Positions 26,145-35,191 of a stretch of 57,814 bases of DNA are shown here, piece by piece; positions within the stretch are counted from its first letter, which is position 1, and each line of letters opens with the position of its first letter. The DNA is from Gemmatimonadota bacterium (GTDB lineage: Bacteria; Gemmatimonadota; Gemmatimonadetes; Gemmatimonadales; Gemmatimonadaceae): contig PMEM01000024.1 in NCBI GenBank assembly GCA_003155795.1, positions 103,508-161,321 of the forward strand, given 5' to 3'. Under the pieces are notes generated by a model. The model had not been told where the DNA came from, ran no database searches, and saw only the letters and a program-made list of their open reading frames with translations. The position numbers and the translations under genes are program-made.

Positions 26145-28757
26145 ATGTCGCTTCTCCCCCGGATTGCAACCTGCGCAGCCGTAGTACTGGCCGCGTTCCC
26201 TGCTGGCGCTCAGGGCGTCACGTCACCGCAAGGCTATCAGGAGCCGCCAGAATCCATTCGACGAATCCTGGATGCTCCACCCGCAGCAACGGGAAGCGTC
26301 AGTCCAGATGGCAAATGGATCGTCATCGCCGCTCGCGAGGCACCTGTCACTACCATTGCGGACATGGCGGAGCCGACGCTGTATCTCGCCGGTCGCCGGT
26401 TCCATCCGATTGCGAGTTACCGCGTAGATACCGTAGGCATACGGTCCATGCGGTTGCGACCGGTTTCCGGCCAGGCTGCAAAGGAAGTCCCGGTCCCAGC
26501 CGATGGACGGATTGCGCAGTATGCCTGGAGTCCCGACGGTCGCATGATCGCATACACGACTGTCGACAAGTCACTCGGAATGGGAATCCGGCTGTTTTCT
26601 GTTTCGACAGGAACTGAAACGTCGCTATCGACTGCGGGTTTGCATGGCAAGCTCGGTGCACCGTTATGGTCGCACGATGGCAAGTATGTCGCGTTGACGG
26701 AAGCCACGCGGAACGGAACAGCTGCGTGGATGGTGAACGTGGCATCGCACTCAGCGAAGCGCATCACGCCGTATACGGTGAACACGGTGACCGGTGGGTG
26801 CGATTGGTTATCGACGTCGCCGGAACTCGTCTGCATCATGAACGTAGCCTCACGTGGCGCCCCACCTCCCGAGGGGCAAACGCCAACAGGGCCGATCATA
26901 CAGGAATCGGACGGGCGCTCTGCACCCGTGCGCACAATCGAATACCTGCTCAAGAATCAGCACGACGAAGCGTTGTTCGATTACTACTTTACCAATCAGA
27001 TTACGTTGGTAACGCCGGACGGAGCCAGCAGGAATATTGGCAAGACCGGGATTCACACACGTGTTGACGCGTCGCCGGATGGCAAGTGGCTGCTAGTTCG
27101 CACAGTACATCGCCCATATTCGTACCAGGTTGCACTGAACGATTTCCCTGAGCGCATCGAGGTGTGGTCGCTCGACGGCAAGGTTGCGCGCGCCATCACA
27201 GATCGCCCGCTCACGGACAACGTCTCAAGCGCGCGCGATGCTGTAGCATCCGGAATACGCGTCACATCATGGCGACCCGACGTACCAGCAACGATTTTCA
27301 CGGTCGAAGCACTGGACGGTGGCGATCCGCGCAAGCAGATGGCGAAGCACGATCGCATAAGCACACTGGCAGCGCCTTTCACGGGTGCAATGCAGCCGTT
27401 CATGGATCTCGAAATGCGCTATCGCGGGATCACATGGATGTATCCCGACGTCGCACTCGTCAACGAAGGAACGTCGCGCACGGCGCAACTGCGTAGCTGG
27501 GTCGTGAATCCGACGTCGCCTTCATCGGCGAGAGTTCTGTTCGATCGAAACTCGGAAGATCGGTACGGCGATCCCGGTCGCTTTGTGATGGTGTACGATT
27601 TCGCAAGCGACCGCATGGTTCCACTCCGTGCCGCAGACGGGCATACGATGTACTTGACCGGCGATGGCGGATCACCGGAAGGCGATCGTCCATTCCTGGA
27701 CGCGATCAACATGCAGGACGGTACCAAACATCGCATCTGGCAGAATACGGGCGATCATTACGAGATGGTAGCGTCGCTCACTGATCCAGCGGCCCGGACA
27801 TTTGTCACGAGGCGAGAGTCGCCAACCGACCCGCCAAACTATTACCGGCGTGATGCTGGGAGCGATGCCGCCACCAAGCTCACCGAGCTCACCGATCCGG
27901 CGCCTGAGTTTGCCGGTGTCACGGGCAAGCTGATCACCTACACCCGTTCAGACGGCATTACACTCACCGCGACAATGTACCTGCCGGCGGGATATACGGC
28001 ATCGCAGGGTCGGCTCCCGTTCTTCTTCTGGGCGTATCCGCGCGAATTCCTTTCAGCCGCTGCCGCTTCTCAGGTCCGCGGTTCACCATATCAATTCAAA
28101 CGTCCATCCTTACCGCGCGACAGACAGCTGTTGCTGCTTGCCGCGGGTTACGGAGTTCTCGACGGGCCGTCGATGCCGATCGTTGCAAAAAATGGCAAGG
28201 AGCCAAACGACACGTACGTCGAACAGCTTGTCGCAAGCGCGAAGGCTGCAATCGACGCGATCGATTCGCTGGGTGTCGGCGACCCCAACCGCGTCGCGGT
28301 CGGAGGACACTCTTATGGCGCCTTCATGACGGCTAATCTGCTGGCGCATTCAACACTGTTTCGCGCCGGTGTAGCGGAGAGCGGCGCTTACAACAGAACG
28401 CTCACGCCGTTCGGTTTCCAGGCAGAGCCACGTACGTTCTGGCAGGCCGAAAATATCTATTCCGAAATGTCGCCGTTCTTCTACGCGGACAAGATCAAGA
28501 CGCCGATCCTCCTGATACATGGGGTGAACGACGACAACGACGGAACATTCCCCATTCAGTCAGAACGGATGTACGCTGCGATCAAGGGGAACGGCGGGAT
28601 CGTCAGATATGTGCAGCTTCCGCTCGAGCCGCATGGCTACACATCACGCGAGAGCCTGCGGCACGTGATGTGGGAAACGGTCACGTGGCTGGATAAGTAC
28701 GTCAAGAATCCGTCCGAGACCAGCAGGAAGACCGCGGCCGCGCCGGTCCAGCAGTAA
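26145..28757 (+). CDS. Secreted S9 family peptidase (prolyl oligopeptidase type, 870 aa)
   Basis: An exported serine peptidase with a signal peptide (RIATCAAVVLAAFPAGAQG), an N-terminal beta-propeller region rich in SPDGKW-type repeats, and a C-terminal alpha/beta-hydrolase domain. The nucleophile is in GGHSYGAF (near residue 721), the Asp in LIHGVNDDNDGT (near 808) and the His in EPHGYTSRES (near 832). The length and LDAPPAATGSVSPDGKW start resemble the glutamyl-endopeptidase-like branch of S9. It should cleave peptides in the periplasm or outside. It converges on the fusion gene with a shared hairpin downstream. Confidence 0.92.
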   Translation: MSLLPRIATCAAVVLAAFPAGAQGVTSPQGYQEPPESIRRILDAPPAATGSVSPDGKWIVIAAREAPVTTIADMAEPTLYLAGRRFHPIASYRVDTVGIRSMRLRPVSGQAAKEVPVPADGRIAQYAWSPDGRMIAYTTVDKSLGMGIRLFSVSTGTETSLSTAGLHGKLGAPLWSHDGKYVALTEATRNGTAAWMVNVASHSAKRITPYTVNTVTGGCDWLSTSPELVCIMNVASRGAPPPEGQTPTGPIIQESDGRSAPVRTIEYLLKNQHDEALFDYYFTNQITLVTPDGASRNIGKTGIHTRVDASPDGKWLLVRTVHRPYSYQVALNDFPERIEVWSLDGKVARAITDRPLTDNVSSARDAVASGIRVTSWRPDVPATIFTVEALDGGDPRKQMAKHDRISTLAAPFTGAMQPFMDLEMRYRGITWMYPDVALVNEGTSRTAQLRSWVVNPTSPSSARVLFDRNSEDRYGDPGRFVMVYDFASDRMVPLRAADGHTMYLTGDGGSPEGDRPFLDAINMQDGTKHRIWQNTGDHYEMVASLTDPAARTFVTRRESPTDPPNYYRRDAGSDAATKLTELTDPAPEFAGVTGKLITYTRSDGITLTATMYLPAGYTASQGRLPFFFWAYPREFLSAAAASQVRGSPYQFKRPSLPRDRQLLLLAAGYGVLDGPSMPIVAKNGKEPNDTYVEQLVASAKAAIDAIDSLGVGDPNRVAVGGHSYGAFMTANLLAHSTLFRAGVAESGAYNRTLTPFGFQAEPRTFWQAENIYSEMSPFFYADKIKTPILLIHGVNDDNDGTFPIQSERMYAAIKGNGGIVRYVQLPLEPHGYTSRESLRHVMWETVTWLDKYVKNPSETSRKTAAAPVQQ

Positions 28758-28767
28758 GCACTCACGA

Positions 28768-28815
28768 CTGACTGATCTGCACGGCGACACGTGTCGTCAC
28801 GTGCAGATCAGTCAG
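28768..28815. terminator. Long hairpin between convergent S9 and fusion genes
   Basis: A perfect 16-bp stem (28768-28783 with 28800-28815) whose loop itself contains the palindrome CGACACGTGTCG. The right arm covers the last codon region and stop of the fusion gene, and the left arm begins 11 nt after the S9 stop. There is no T tract, so it may act as a terminator helper or mRNA 3'-end protector for both transcripts. Confidence 0.65.
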
Positions 28816-31800
28816 ATATTCGCGGCTGTTTCGCTCAGAACTCCATCAAGTGCAGCGAGTAGTTGATCGACATCGTCGCGCGCAATAGTCAGCGGTGGCC
28901 GGATCTTGAGGATGTTGCCGGCCGGTCCCTCTGTGCCGATCAGTATGCGCTTCTCACGCATGCGGTTCTTCACGTAATCGGCAATAGTCGTGGCTGGCAT
29001 ACGGGTTTCGCGATCCGTGACCAGATCCACTCCAACGAACAGGCCCGCTCCGCGCACATCACCGATGACCTCGTGGCGATGCTGCAAATCGCGTAAACCC
29101 TGTAGCAGATAGTTGCCGGTAACGCGTGCGTTCTCCTGCAAACCTTCCTCGTCGACTATGCGAAGGACTTCTGTACCGATCCGACACGAAAGTGTGCTGC
29201 CGCCGAACGTGGAGAAGTACTCGATTCCGTTGTCGAACGACTGAGCTATCTCGGTGGTCGTCATCACGGCACCCAGTGGATGACCGTTCCCCAGCGGCTT
29301 ACCCAGAACTATGATGTCGGGACTCGCACGCTGCTGCTGGAATCCCCAGTAGAATTCGCCAAGCCTGCCCAAACCTGTTTGTACTTCGTCGGCAACGCAG
29401 ACGCCACCAGCTGCGCGGATGCGCGCGTATACCGCTGGTAGATACCCCACGGGCGGGATGATCTGACCGCCGACGCTGGGGAATGTTTCAGCGATGAATC
29501 CGGCGAGGCGGCCGCCGCGCGTGCGAATCCGTTCGATCGCACCATCCACTGCCGACGCGTAACGCTCCGCCGCGTCGCCGCCACGGTGCTCACCCCTGTA
29601 CACATCCGCGACGGGAACAACCTGTACCCATTCAGGAGCACCACCGCCGCGCGGCTTGTTGAACTTGTAAGGCGACAGGTCAATCGCGCCGGTCGTGTTG
29701 CCATGATACGCGTGGTCAACTACGACCATGTCCTTGCCGCTGGTATGGGCACGAGCAAGTCGCAGCGCGAGCTCATTGCCCTCACTCCCTGAATTGACGA
29801 AGAACACATGCGTCATCTGCGGCGGTGCCTTCGCCAGCAGCGTGTCTGCGAATTCCATCAGCTCCAGCTGCAGATAGCGCGTATTTGTGTTCACTCTTCG
29901 AAGCTGCTCCCGAGCAACCGCCTCGATGCGTGGATGAGAATGACCGACATGCGGGACATTATTATATGCGTCGAGGTACGCCCTTCCCCATTCGTCGTAC
30001 ATGTGCGTGCGCCACGCGCGCACGAGCAGACATGGCTCGGCGTAACTGAGCCGGAGGTTGGACGCGAAGCGAGTGTGCCGCTCGCGTCTTATTGCTTCCA
30101 TGTCGAGCGGCTCGTACGCGATGCGTGCATCCGGCAGGTTGAGCAACGCCGCTGGATTGGGACACACGGCGCACCAGTATTCCAGGTCATCCGGATCGGC
30201 AACGCCGGGCCAGTCGTGTCCAAGCAGATCCGGGTTGAGCGCGAGTTGCAAATGGAGATGCGGATCCCAACCGCCGTTCTCGGCTGGGTCACCCAACTCG
30301 GCGAACGCTTCGCCTTTGCGAATTTGTTGACCCTTTCGCAGACGTGACACCGATGCACGCGACAGGTGGCCGTAAAGCGTCGAGAACGACACTCCATCAG
30401 CTGGTGCGTGGCGAAGAATTACCATGCCGCCATAGTCGAGGTGCTGCTTCCTGTACTCGACAACCTCAATGGTACCATCAAGCGGGGTATGCACCAATGC
30501 GCCCGGCGGCATGAAGATATCAACCCCAATATGCACCGTTCTGCGATCGGAGCCGCGATGCGGACCGAATGCGAATGCCTGATCTGTGTAGATGAGCCTC
30601 GGTTCACGGTAGCGCCCGATCCGCGTAGCTCGTGCCCCGTATGCATCTTTCGATGCCACTCCGAGAGCAAGCGCCTCGGCGTCTGTCATGCAAGTTGGAT
30701 TACGCGGAACCGTACAGCCGATCGGTGAGAGCTCGCCAACCGGCACGTCGTCAAGTTCTACTCCCATGACCGGAGCGAACTGACCTCGTGCCTGCCCGAT
30801 CCATTCAAGTGTACGAGACGCCGAGTCACCGGGAGCGAGCCCGCACGCAACGCGGAGCCGAGCCGCAACGCGCGCGGCCGGTATGTACTCGGCGCGCTCA
30901 AGCAGGCGCCACGCTGGCGCTTCACTGACAACAACGTATGGGTCATCTGGCCGTTTCAGCTGCATCATCGCCGAGTTGGTGACGCTGACAGCGAGCCGCA
31001 TCAAGATTAGTGGCCAGATGAGATCGAGCTGCGCACCAGTGAGGGGAGTTACGCCGTTGTAACCCGCCACGAGCGCAGCAACAGCGCGTTCCGGATCGGG
31101 CTGATCGAGCGCAACATACGCCGCTGCGATGGCCAGTTCCGCCACGGTCGGACCGATGACGATATCGCCGAAGTCCAGCAGGCCACTTACGTGAGGTCGC
31201 TGCCCGGCATCGTGCGCGACCAGGATGTTGTAGTCGTTGAGATCATTATGAATTGCTGCAATCGGCTCGCGGAGGAGTGCTGGCTTCAGCGCTGCATATT
31301 GAGCGCTGATTCGCTGCACTATTGCGCGTTGTGCCCGACCCGGAATCCGCTCTGCATGCGCGTCGATCCAGTCTGCCTTGAGGAGATCCCACTTGAGATC
31401 GCGCTGCATCGCCGGGTGCGAGAAACCCGCGATCGCACGATCGAGATGGGCGATCCGTTGTCCCAGTTCTCTGATGAGAACCGAGTCCTGCGGTCGGAAC
31501 TGAGCGTAGTTGCGGCCCTCGATGAACGATATCAACCAGACGAATCGCTCTCGACCATCGGCGTCGACCGCTGCGCACCAGCGAGCCCCGGATGTTGCAG
31601 GGACCACCGAAGGCACGGGGAACTCAGTATTGGAAGCATTCCCTTGCGCATGAACGTAGTCGTGTGCGGAACACATCATGTCCACCAGCGAGGCATCGCA
31701 ATTCGCGCGCATGACCTTGAGCACAAAACGACGGCCGTCACGCGCACTGACATGGAAGTTGAGATCGAACTCGCCCGCAAGGGGCTCGAGATCAGCGTCG

Positions 31801-31853
31801 ATCGCCCAGTTGGCGGCGAGGACGCCTGCCCAGTGCTGTTGGCTCCACGTCAT
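28812..31853 (-). CDS. Trifunctional fusion: APH-type kinase, M23 peptidase-like domain, class III aminotransferase/phospho-lyase
   Basis: A 1013-residue soluble protein. Residues about 1-330 form an aminoglycoside-phosphotransferase/choline-kinase fold with the catalytic loop HNDLNDYN (near 208) and LLDFGD. Residues about 420-560 form an M23-like domain with H-x3-D (HIGVD, near 441), YGHLS, and HLHLQL (near 534), i.e. the zinc ligands are kept. Residues about 590-1010 are a class III PLP aminotransferase with NSGSEGNELALRLAR, DEVQTGLGRLG and the PLP lysine in LGKPLGNGHPLG (near 852). The C-terminal part resembles AGXT2L/ETNPPL-PHYKPL phospho-lyases and the first part resembles hydroxylysine kinase, so a likely route is phosphorylation of an amino alcohol or hydroxylysine followed by elimination. 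No signal peptide is seen. It is coupled to an Lrp-type regulator (ATGA). Confidence 0.9.
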   Translation of the reverse strand: MTWSQQHWAGVLAANWAIDADLEPLAGEFDLNFHVSARDGRRFVLKVMRANCDASLVDMMCSAHDYVHAQGNASNTEFPVPSVVPATSGARWCAAVDADGRERFVWLISFIEGRNYAQFRPQDSVLIRELGQRIAHLDRAIAGFSHPAMQRDLKWDLLKADWIDAHAERIPGRAQRAIVQRISAQYAALKPALLREPIAAIHNDLNDYNILVAHDAGQRPHVSGLLDFGDIVIGPTVAELAIAAAYVALDQPDPERAVAALVAGYNGVTPLTGAQLDLIWPLILMRLAVSVTNSAMMQLKRPDDPYVVVSEAPAWRLLERAEYIPAARVAARLRVACGLAPGDSASRTLEWIGQARGQFAPVMGVELDDVPVGELSPIGCTVPRNPTCMTDAEALALGVASKDAYGARATRIGRYREPRLIYTDQAFAFGPHRGSDRRTVHIGVDIFMPPGALVHTPLDGTIEVVEYRKQHLDYGGMVILRHAPADGVSFSTLYGHLSRASVSRLRKGQQIRKGEAFAELGDPAENGGWDPHLHLQLALNPDLLGHDWPGVADPDDLEYWCAVCPNPAALLNLPDARIAYEPLDMEAIRRERHTRFASNLRLSYAEPCLLVRAWRTHMYDEWGRAYLDAYNNVPHVGHSHPRIEAVAREQLRRVNTNTRYLQLELMEFADTLLAKAPPQMTHVFFVNSGSEGNELALRLARAHTSGKDMVVVDHAYHGNTTGAIDLSPYKFNKPRGGGAPEWVQVVPVADVYRGEHRGGDAAERYASAVDGAIERIRTRGGRLAGFIAETFPSVGGQIIPPVGYLPAVYARIRAAGGVCVADEVQTGLGRLGEFYWGFQQQRASPDIIVLGKPLGNGHPLGAVMTTTEIAQSFDNGIEYFSTFGGSTLSCRIGTEVLRIVDEEGLQENARVTGNYLLQGLRDLQHRHEVIGDVRGAGLFVGVDLVTDRETRMPATTIADYVKNRMREKRILIGTEGPAGNILKIRPPLTIARDDVDQLLAALDGVLSETAANI

Positions 31854-32329
31854 GCGAGAAGCTCGCGCCAGCCTGGAGCCGCGACATGTTCGAAGATCAT
31901 GTTCGTTTCAGTGTGGGCAACGGCTGGATCCTGCGCAAGGTAACGCAGCACAAACTCGCGCAGTTCCGAAGCGCCAGCGGCGGCCACGTGCAGCAGGTAG
32001 TCATCAGCACCGGCCATGTGATAGAGGGCGAGTACTCCAGGCCAGGTTGGGGCGGTCTTTCTGAATGCATCGACTTCCTTCCTGGCGTGTCTGACGAGCC
32101 TGACTGCAATGAGCGCCTGGATGGAAGCGCCGAGTGCCACGAGATCGATGTCTGCGTGGTAGCCGCGAATGTATCCGAGGCTCTGCAAGCGTCTCAGCCG
32201 GAGCGAAACGGTGGACTCTGCGACTCCCAGCTCCGCGGCGAGCGCCGCCCCGGAAACCCGTGCGTTGGCCGAAACAGCTCGCAGAAGCGTCCGGTCGGTT
32301 TTATCCAGTCCACCGTTCTTCGGTTCCAT
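31850..32329 (-). CDS. Lrp/AsnC family transcriptional regulator
   Basis: A 159-residue regulator from the ATG at 32329, which has a GAGGG ribosome-binding site about 8 nt ahead. The N-terminal winged helix is LDKTDRTLLRAVSANARVSGAALAAELGVAESTVSLRLRRL (seen in part as ESTVSLRLRRLQSLGYIRGY), and the C-terminal RAM/AsnC ligand domain follows, with the AGADDYLLHV segment. It overlaps the fusion gene by 4 nt and is divergent from the transsulfuration-type gene, a typical layout for a local amino-acid-responsive regulator controlling both sides. Confidence 0.93.
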   Translation of the reverse strand: MEPKNGGLDKTDRTLLRAVSANARVSGAALAAELGVAESTVSLRLRRLQSLGYIRGYHADIDLVALGASIQALIAVRLVRHARKEVDAFRKTAPTWPGVLALYHMAGADDYLLHVAAAGASELREFVLRYLAQDPAVAHTETNMIFEHVAAPGWRELLA

Positions 32330-32346
32330 AATGGAAATCCCTCGGG

Positions 32347-32356
32347 TATTCGAATA
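32347..32356. promoter_or_regulatory. Palindrome in the lrp / Cys-Met enzyme intergenic region
   Basis: TATTCGAATA is a perfect 10-bp AT-rich palindrome 18 nt before the lrp-type start and about 80-90 nt before the divergent gene. Lrp/AsnC proteins bind short AT-rich imperfect palindromes near their own promoters, so this is a possible operator. Only one clear copy was seen. Confidence 0.35.
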
Positions 32357-32435
32357 ATCTGCGATTTTTCGGGCTGCTTTGCAAGATGCTATCATACCAC
32401 TTGCCGTCCATAGCAGATGCTGCTTGTGTTAAAGG

Positions 32436-33617
32436 ATGGGCACAGTGAAATCCAGATTCGACACCATGGCCGTGCACGCCGGCATGGAAGGCCTGACCGA
32501 GGCCGGTTCGCACGTGCCGCCGATCGACCTGTCGACGACGAATCCGCTGGTGAGCGTGGAGTCCGGTGGCGACTCTTACGAGCAGCTGGCGATGGGCGGC
32601 GATCTGCTTCCAGGTCACTCGCCAGTTTACCAGCGACTGTGGCAGCCCGGCGTTGCGAGATTCGAGACGGCGCTTGCGGCTCTTGAAGGTGCGCACAATT
32701 CTGTGGCGTTCTCCAGCGGGATGGCCGCGCTGACCGCGGCCCTGATTGCGTCGGTCAACAATGGGCGCAAGCACATGGTGGGTGTGCGACCGTTATACGG
32801 TGGTACTGACCACGTGCTGAGCATGGGGTTGCTCGGCACCACGGTCACCTGGTGCGACGCGCATGAAGTGCGCGCGGCGATCCGGCCAGACACGGGATTC
32901 GTCATCATCGAGACACCAGCGAACCCCACACTCGAACTGATCGACATCGCCCGCGTTGTCGCGCAATCGGGCGATGTGCCGGTGCTGGTGGACAATACGT
33001 TCGCAACGCCCGTGTTGCAGCGGCCGATCGAACACGGCGCGACGCTCGTGCTGCACAGCGCCACCAAATATCTGGGCGGTCACGGCGATGTGATGGGTGG
33101 TGTGATCGCGGCGAACGAAGAATGGGTAGCACGTCTGCGCCAGGTGCGCGCGCTTACGGGCGGTCTGCTGCATCCCTTCGCCGCATATTTTCTGCATCGT
33201 GGGATACGCACGTTGCCAGTGCGTGTGCGGGCTCAACAGGCGACGGCCAGTGAGATTGTTCGGCGCATCCAGGGCCACAAGGCTGTAGCGCGCGTGCTGT
33301 ACCCGGGACTGCCGGGTTCGGATCCCGAAGGTATCGTCGGCCGACAGATGAAGGGGTCGGGATCGATGCTGGCGATAGATCTGGCAGGTGGTTACAACGC
33401 GGCCGTTCAATTTACTCAGGCGTGCGAGTTGATCGTCAATGCCGTATCACTTGGCGGAGTCGATTCGCTCGTGCAGCATCCTGCGTCGCTCACGCACCGA
33501 CCAGTAGCGCCGGAAGCTCGACCGGCTGCCGGTGTTGTGCGGTTGTCGATCGGGCTGGAAGACGTTGACGATCTGACTGCCGATATTCTGCACGCGCTCG
33601 AGTCAGTTAGTCCGTAG
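32436..33617 (+). CDS. Cys/Met metabolism PLP enzyme (cystathionine gamma-synthase / methionine gamma-lyase type)
   Basis: A 393-residue transsulfuration-family PLP enzyme. Features are the N-terminal FDTMAVHAG, AALEGAHNSVAFSSGMAA, IIETPANPTLELIDI, VDNTFATPVLQRP and the PLP lysine in LHSATKYLGGHGDVMGG, then SLGGVDSLVQHPAS and a final VRLSIGLEDVDDL. Members include cystathionine gamma-synthase, beta/gamma-lyases and methionine gamma-lyase; I cannot choose between them. The ATG at 32436 directly abuts AAAGG; a GTG at 32445 would be better spaced from the AAAGGA box and may be the true start. Divergent lrp suggests amino-acid-responsive control. Confidence 0.9.
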   Translation: MGTVKSRFDTMAVHAGMEGLTEAGSHVPPIDLSTTNPLVSVESGGDSYEQLAMGGDLLPGHSPVYQRLWQPGVARFETALAALEGAHNSVAFSSGMAALTAALIASVNNGRKHMVGVRPLYGGTDHVLSMGLLGTTVTWCDAHEVRAAIRPDTGFVIIETPANPTLELIDIARVVAQSGDVPVLVDNTFATPVLQRPIEHGATLVLHSATKYLGGHGDVMGGVIAANEEWVARLRQVRALTGGLLHPFAAYFLHRGIRTLPVRVRAQQATASEIVRRIQGHKAVARVLYPGLPGSDPEGIVGRQMKGSGSMLAIDLAGGYNAAVQFTQACELIVNAVSLGGVDSLVQHPASLTHRPVAPEARPAAGVVRLSIGLEDVDDLTADILHALESVSP

Positions 33618-33662
33618 ACCAGGCTGCGCTGAATAGTCGAGCTCGGGCTCGGCGCGGTCGAA

Positions 33663-35102
33663 TCACCGTTCTGCTGCTTCTACCAGTAGCGTTGCGGTTT
33701 CTTCTGCCAGCTGTTGCACGCATATTTCCATCTGCGAGCGTCGTGTGCGAAAACTGAGCACAACCACGCGACCGAGATAGCGCTCGCCAGCCATCGCACC
33801 ACTCAGCATGAACTGGCCGCGGTCCGTGACTCTGTTCATCAGAGATTCCGTCGCCGTATTCTGTGCCTCGATCGTCTCGAGTCCGTTGCCTTCAATGTGA
33901 AACGCAAATATTGAGAGCTGCGGTGATGCGTCCATTACGACGCCGGGGATGCGTGCCACCTGTTCAGCGGCCCAGACGGCCAGATCGCGCTTCTCCTTCA
34001 ACGCTGCACGGTAGCGTTCTGCACCGAAAATCTTGAGCGTGAGCCACACGCGCAGACCCGGGAATCCACGCGACAGTTCGGGGCCATACTGGGCCGGGTC
34101 GTAGAATTCGTTCTGGTTGTCTGGCAGATAACCCGCAGTGGACGAATGCAGCGCACGAAGCGCCTCGCCATCACGCACTAGAAGCAAACCGGTACCGTAT
34201 GGGAGGAACAAAGCCTTGTGCGGATCGAGTGTGAGCGAGTCGGCGCGTGGCAAACCGCTTAGCAATGGTCGCAACTCAGGCACCATGTAAAAGAATCCAC
34301 CGTACGCACCATCAACGTGGTGCCAGAGCCCTTCGCGAGCTGCGATGTCGGCGACGCCGTTGATCGGATCGACAGCACCGGTGTTTGTCGTCCCTGCAGT
34401 CGAGAAGACCATGAACGGCCTGAGGCCGGCCTGCCGATCGACGGCAATCTCACGCTCCAGCTCGTCCACGCGCATGCGGAAGTCTTCATCCACACCGATC
34501 GTGCGCACGCGATCGTGAGCAATTCCTGCGAGCTTCGCGGCCTTGACAATGGAGTGATGCGACTGTGACGATACATACAGCGTGCCGGAGCGAATGTCGT
34601 CGCCGAGCAACTTCTCACGTGCGCAGGCGATGGCGTTGAACATTGCCATTGAACCGCCCGTGGTGAACAGGCCGCGCGTGGTTGGCGGAAAACACATCCA
34701 GTCGCGCGCCCAGTCGAGCACGTTCGCCTCAAGTTGCACGAGCGCTGGCGCACCCTGCCAGACCCCGGTGTAACGATTGGTGGCGTCCGAGATGAAGTCA
34801 GCGAGTGCCGCGGTATAAACTCCGCCTCCCGGGATGTATGCGAGGTATCCAGGGCCGGTGGTTGTGAATGAGCGAGGGATCCATTCGTTGAATAACTGAT
34901 CAAGCAGCGGTTCCAGCGCGACACCTTTCTCGGGAGCATCCTCGCGCATCGAGCGACATAGCGCTTCGATGTCGGTATAGTCACCGCGGCTCGGTGTTTC
35001 TGAGACCGCGGCGAGATTCGCGACTACTCGTGTAAGAACCGCCTCGCCCATCGCCGTCATCTGGGCCGGAGTCAGTTCCAGGTTTGCCAACTCGTTCGTC
35101 AT
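33663..35102 (-). CDS. Pyridoxal-dependent (aromatic amino acid-type) decarboxylase
   Basis: A group II PLP decarboxylase of about 479 residues from the ATG at 35102, which follows a GAGATGG ribosome-binding site; two upstream ATGs at 35114 and 35150 are possible. Marks are TGPGYLAYIPGGG, YTGVWQGAPALVQLE, LFTTGGSMAMFNAI, VSSQSHHSIVKAAKLAG, VDGAYGGFF and the PLP lysine in SLTLDPHKALFLPYG. The family decarboxylates aromatic L-amino acids, histidine, glutamate or 2,4-diaminobutyrate; the YLAYIPGGG pattern favours the aromatic branch, but substrate is not proven. It is convergent with the Cys/Met enzyme gene. Confidence 0.88.
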   Translation of the reverse strand: MTNELANLELTPAQMTAMGEAVLTRVVANLAAVSETPSRGDYTDIEALCRSMREDAPEKGVALEPLLDQLFNEWIPRSFTTTGPGYLAYIPGGGVYTAALADFISDATNRYTGVWQGAPALVQLEANVLDWARDWMCFPPTTRGLFTTGGSMAMFNAIACAREKLLGDDIRSGTLYVSSQSHHSIVKAAKLAGIAHDRVRTIGVDEDFRMRVDELEREIAVDRQAGLRPFMVFSTAGTTNTGAVDPINGVADIAAREGLWHHVDGAYGGFFYMVPELRPLLSGLPRADSLTLDPHKALFLPYGTGLLLVRDGEALRALHSSTAGYLPDNQNEFYDPAQYGPELSRGFPGLRVWLTLKIFGAERYRAALKEKRDLAVWAAEQVARIPGVVMDASPQLSIFAFHIEGNGLETIEAQNTATESLMNRVTDRGQFMLSGAMAGERYLGRVVVLSFRTRRSQMEICVQQLAEETATLLVEAAER

Positions 35103-35191
35103 AACATTGTCCATCTCGGATCGTGACTCGTCGCCGTAAAGGCAGCACATCTTGAGAGTGATGGATGGTTGCCCATCTCAAGCTACTCAAC

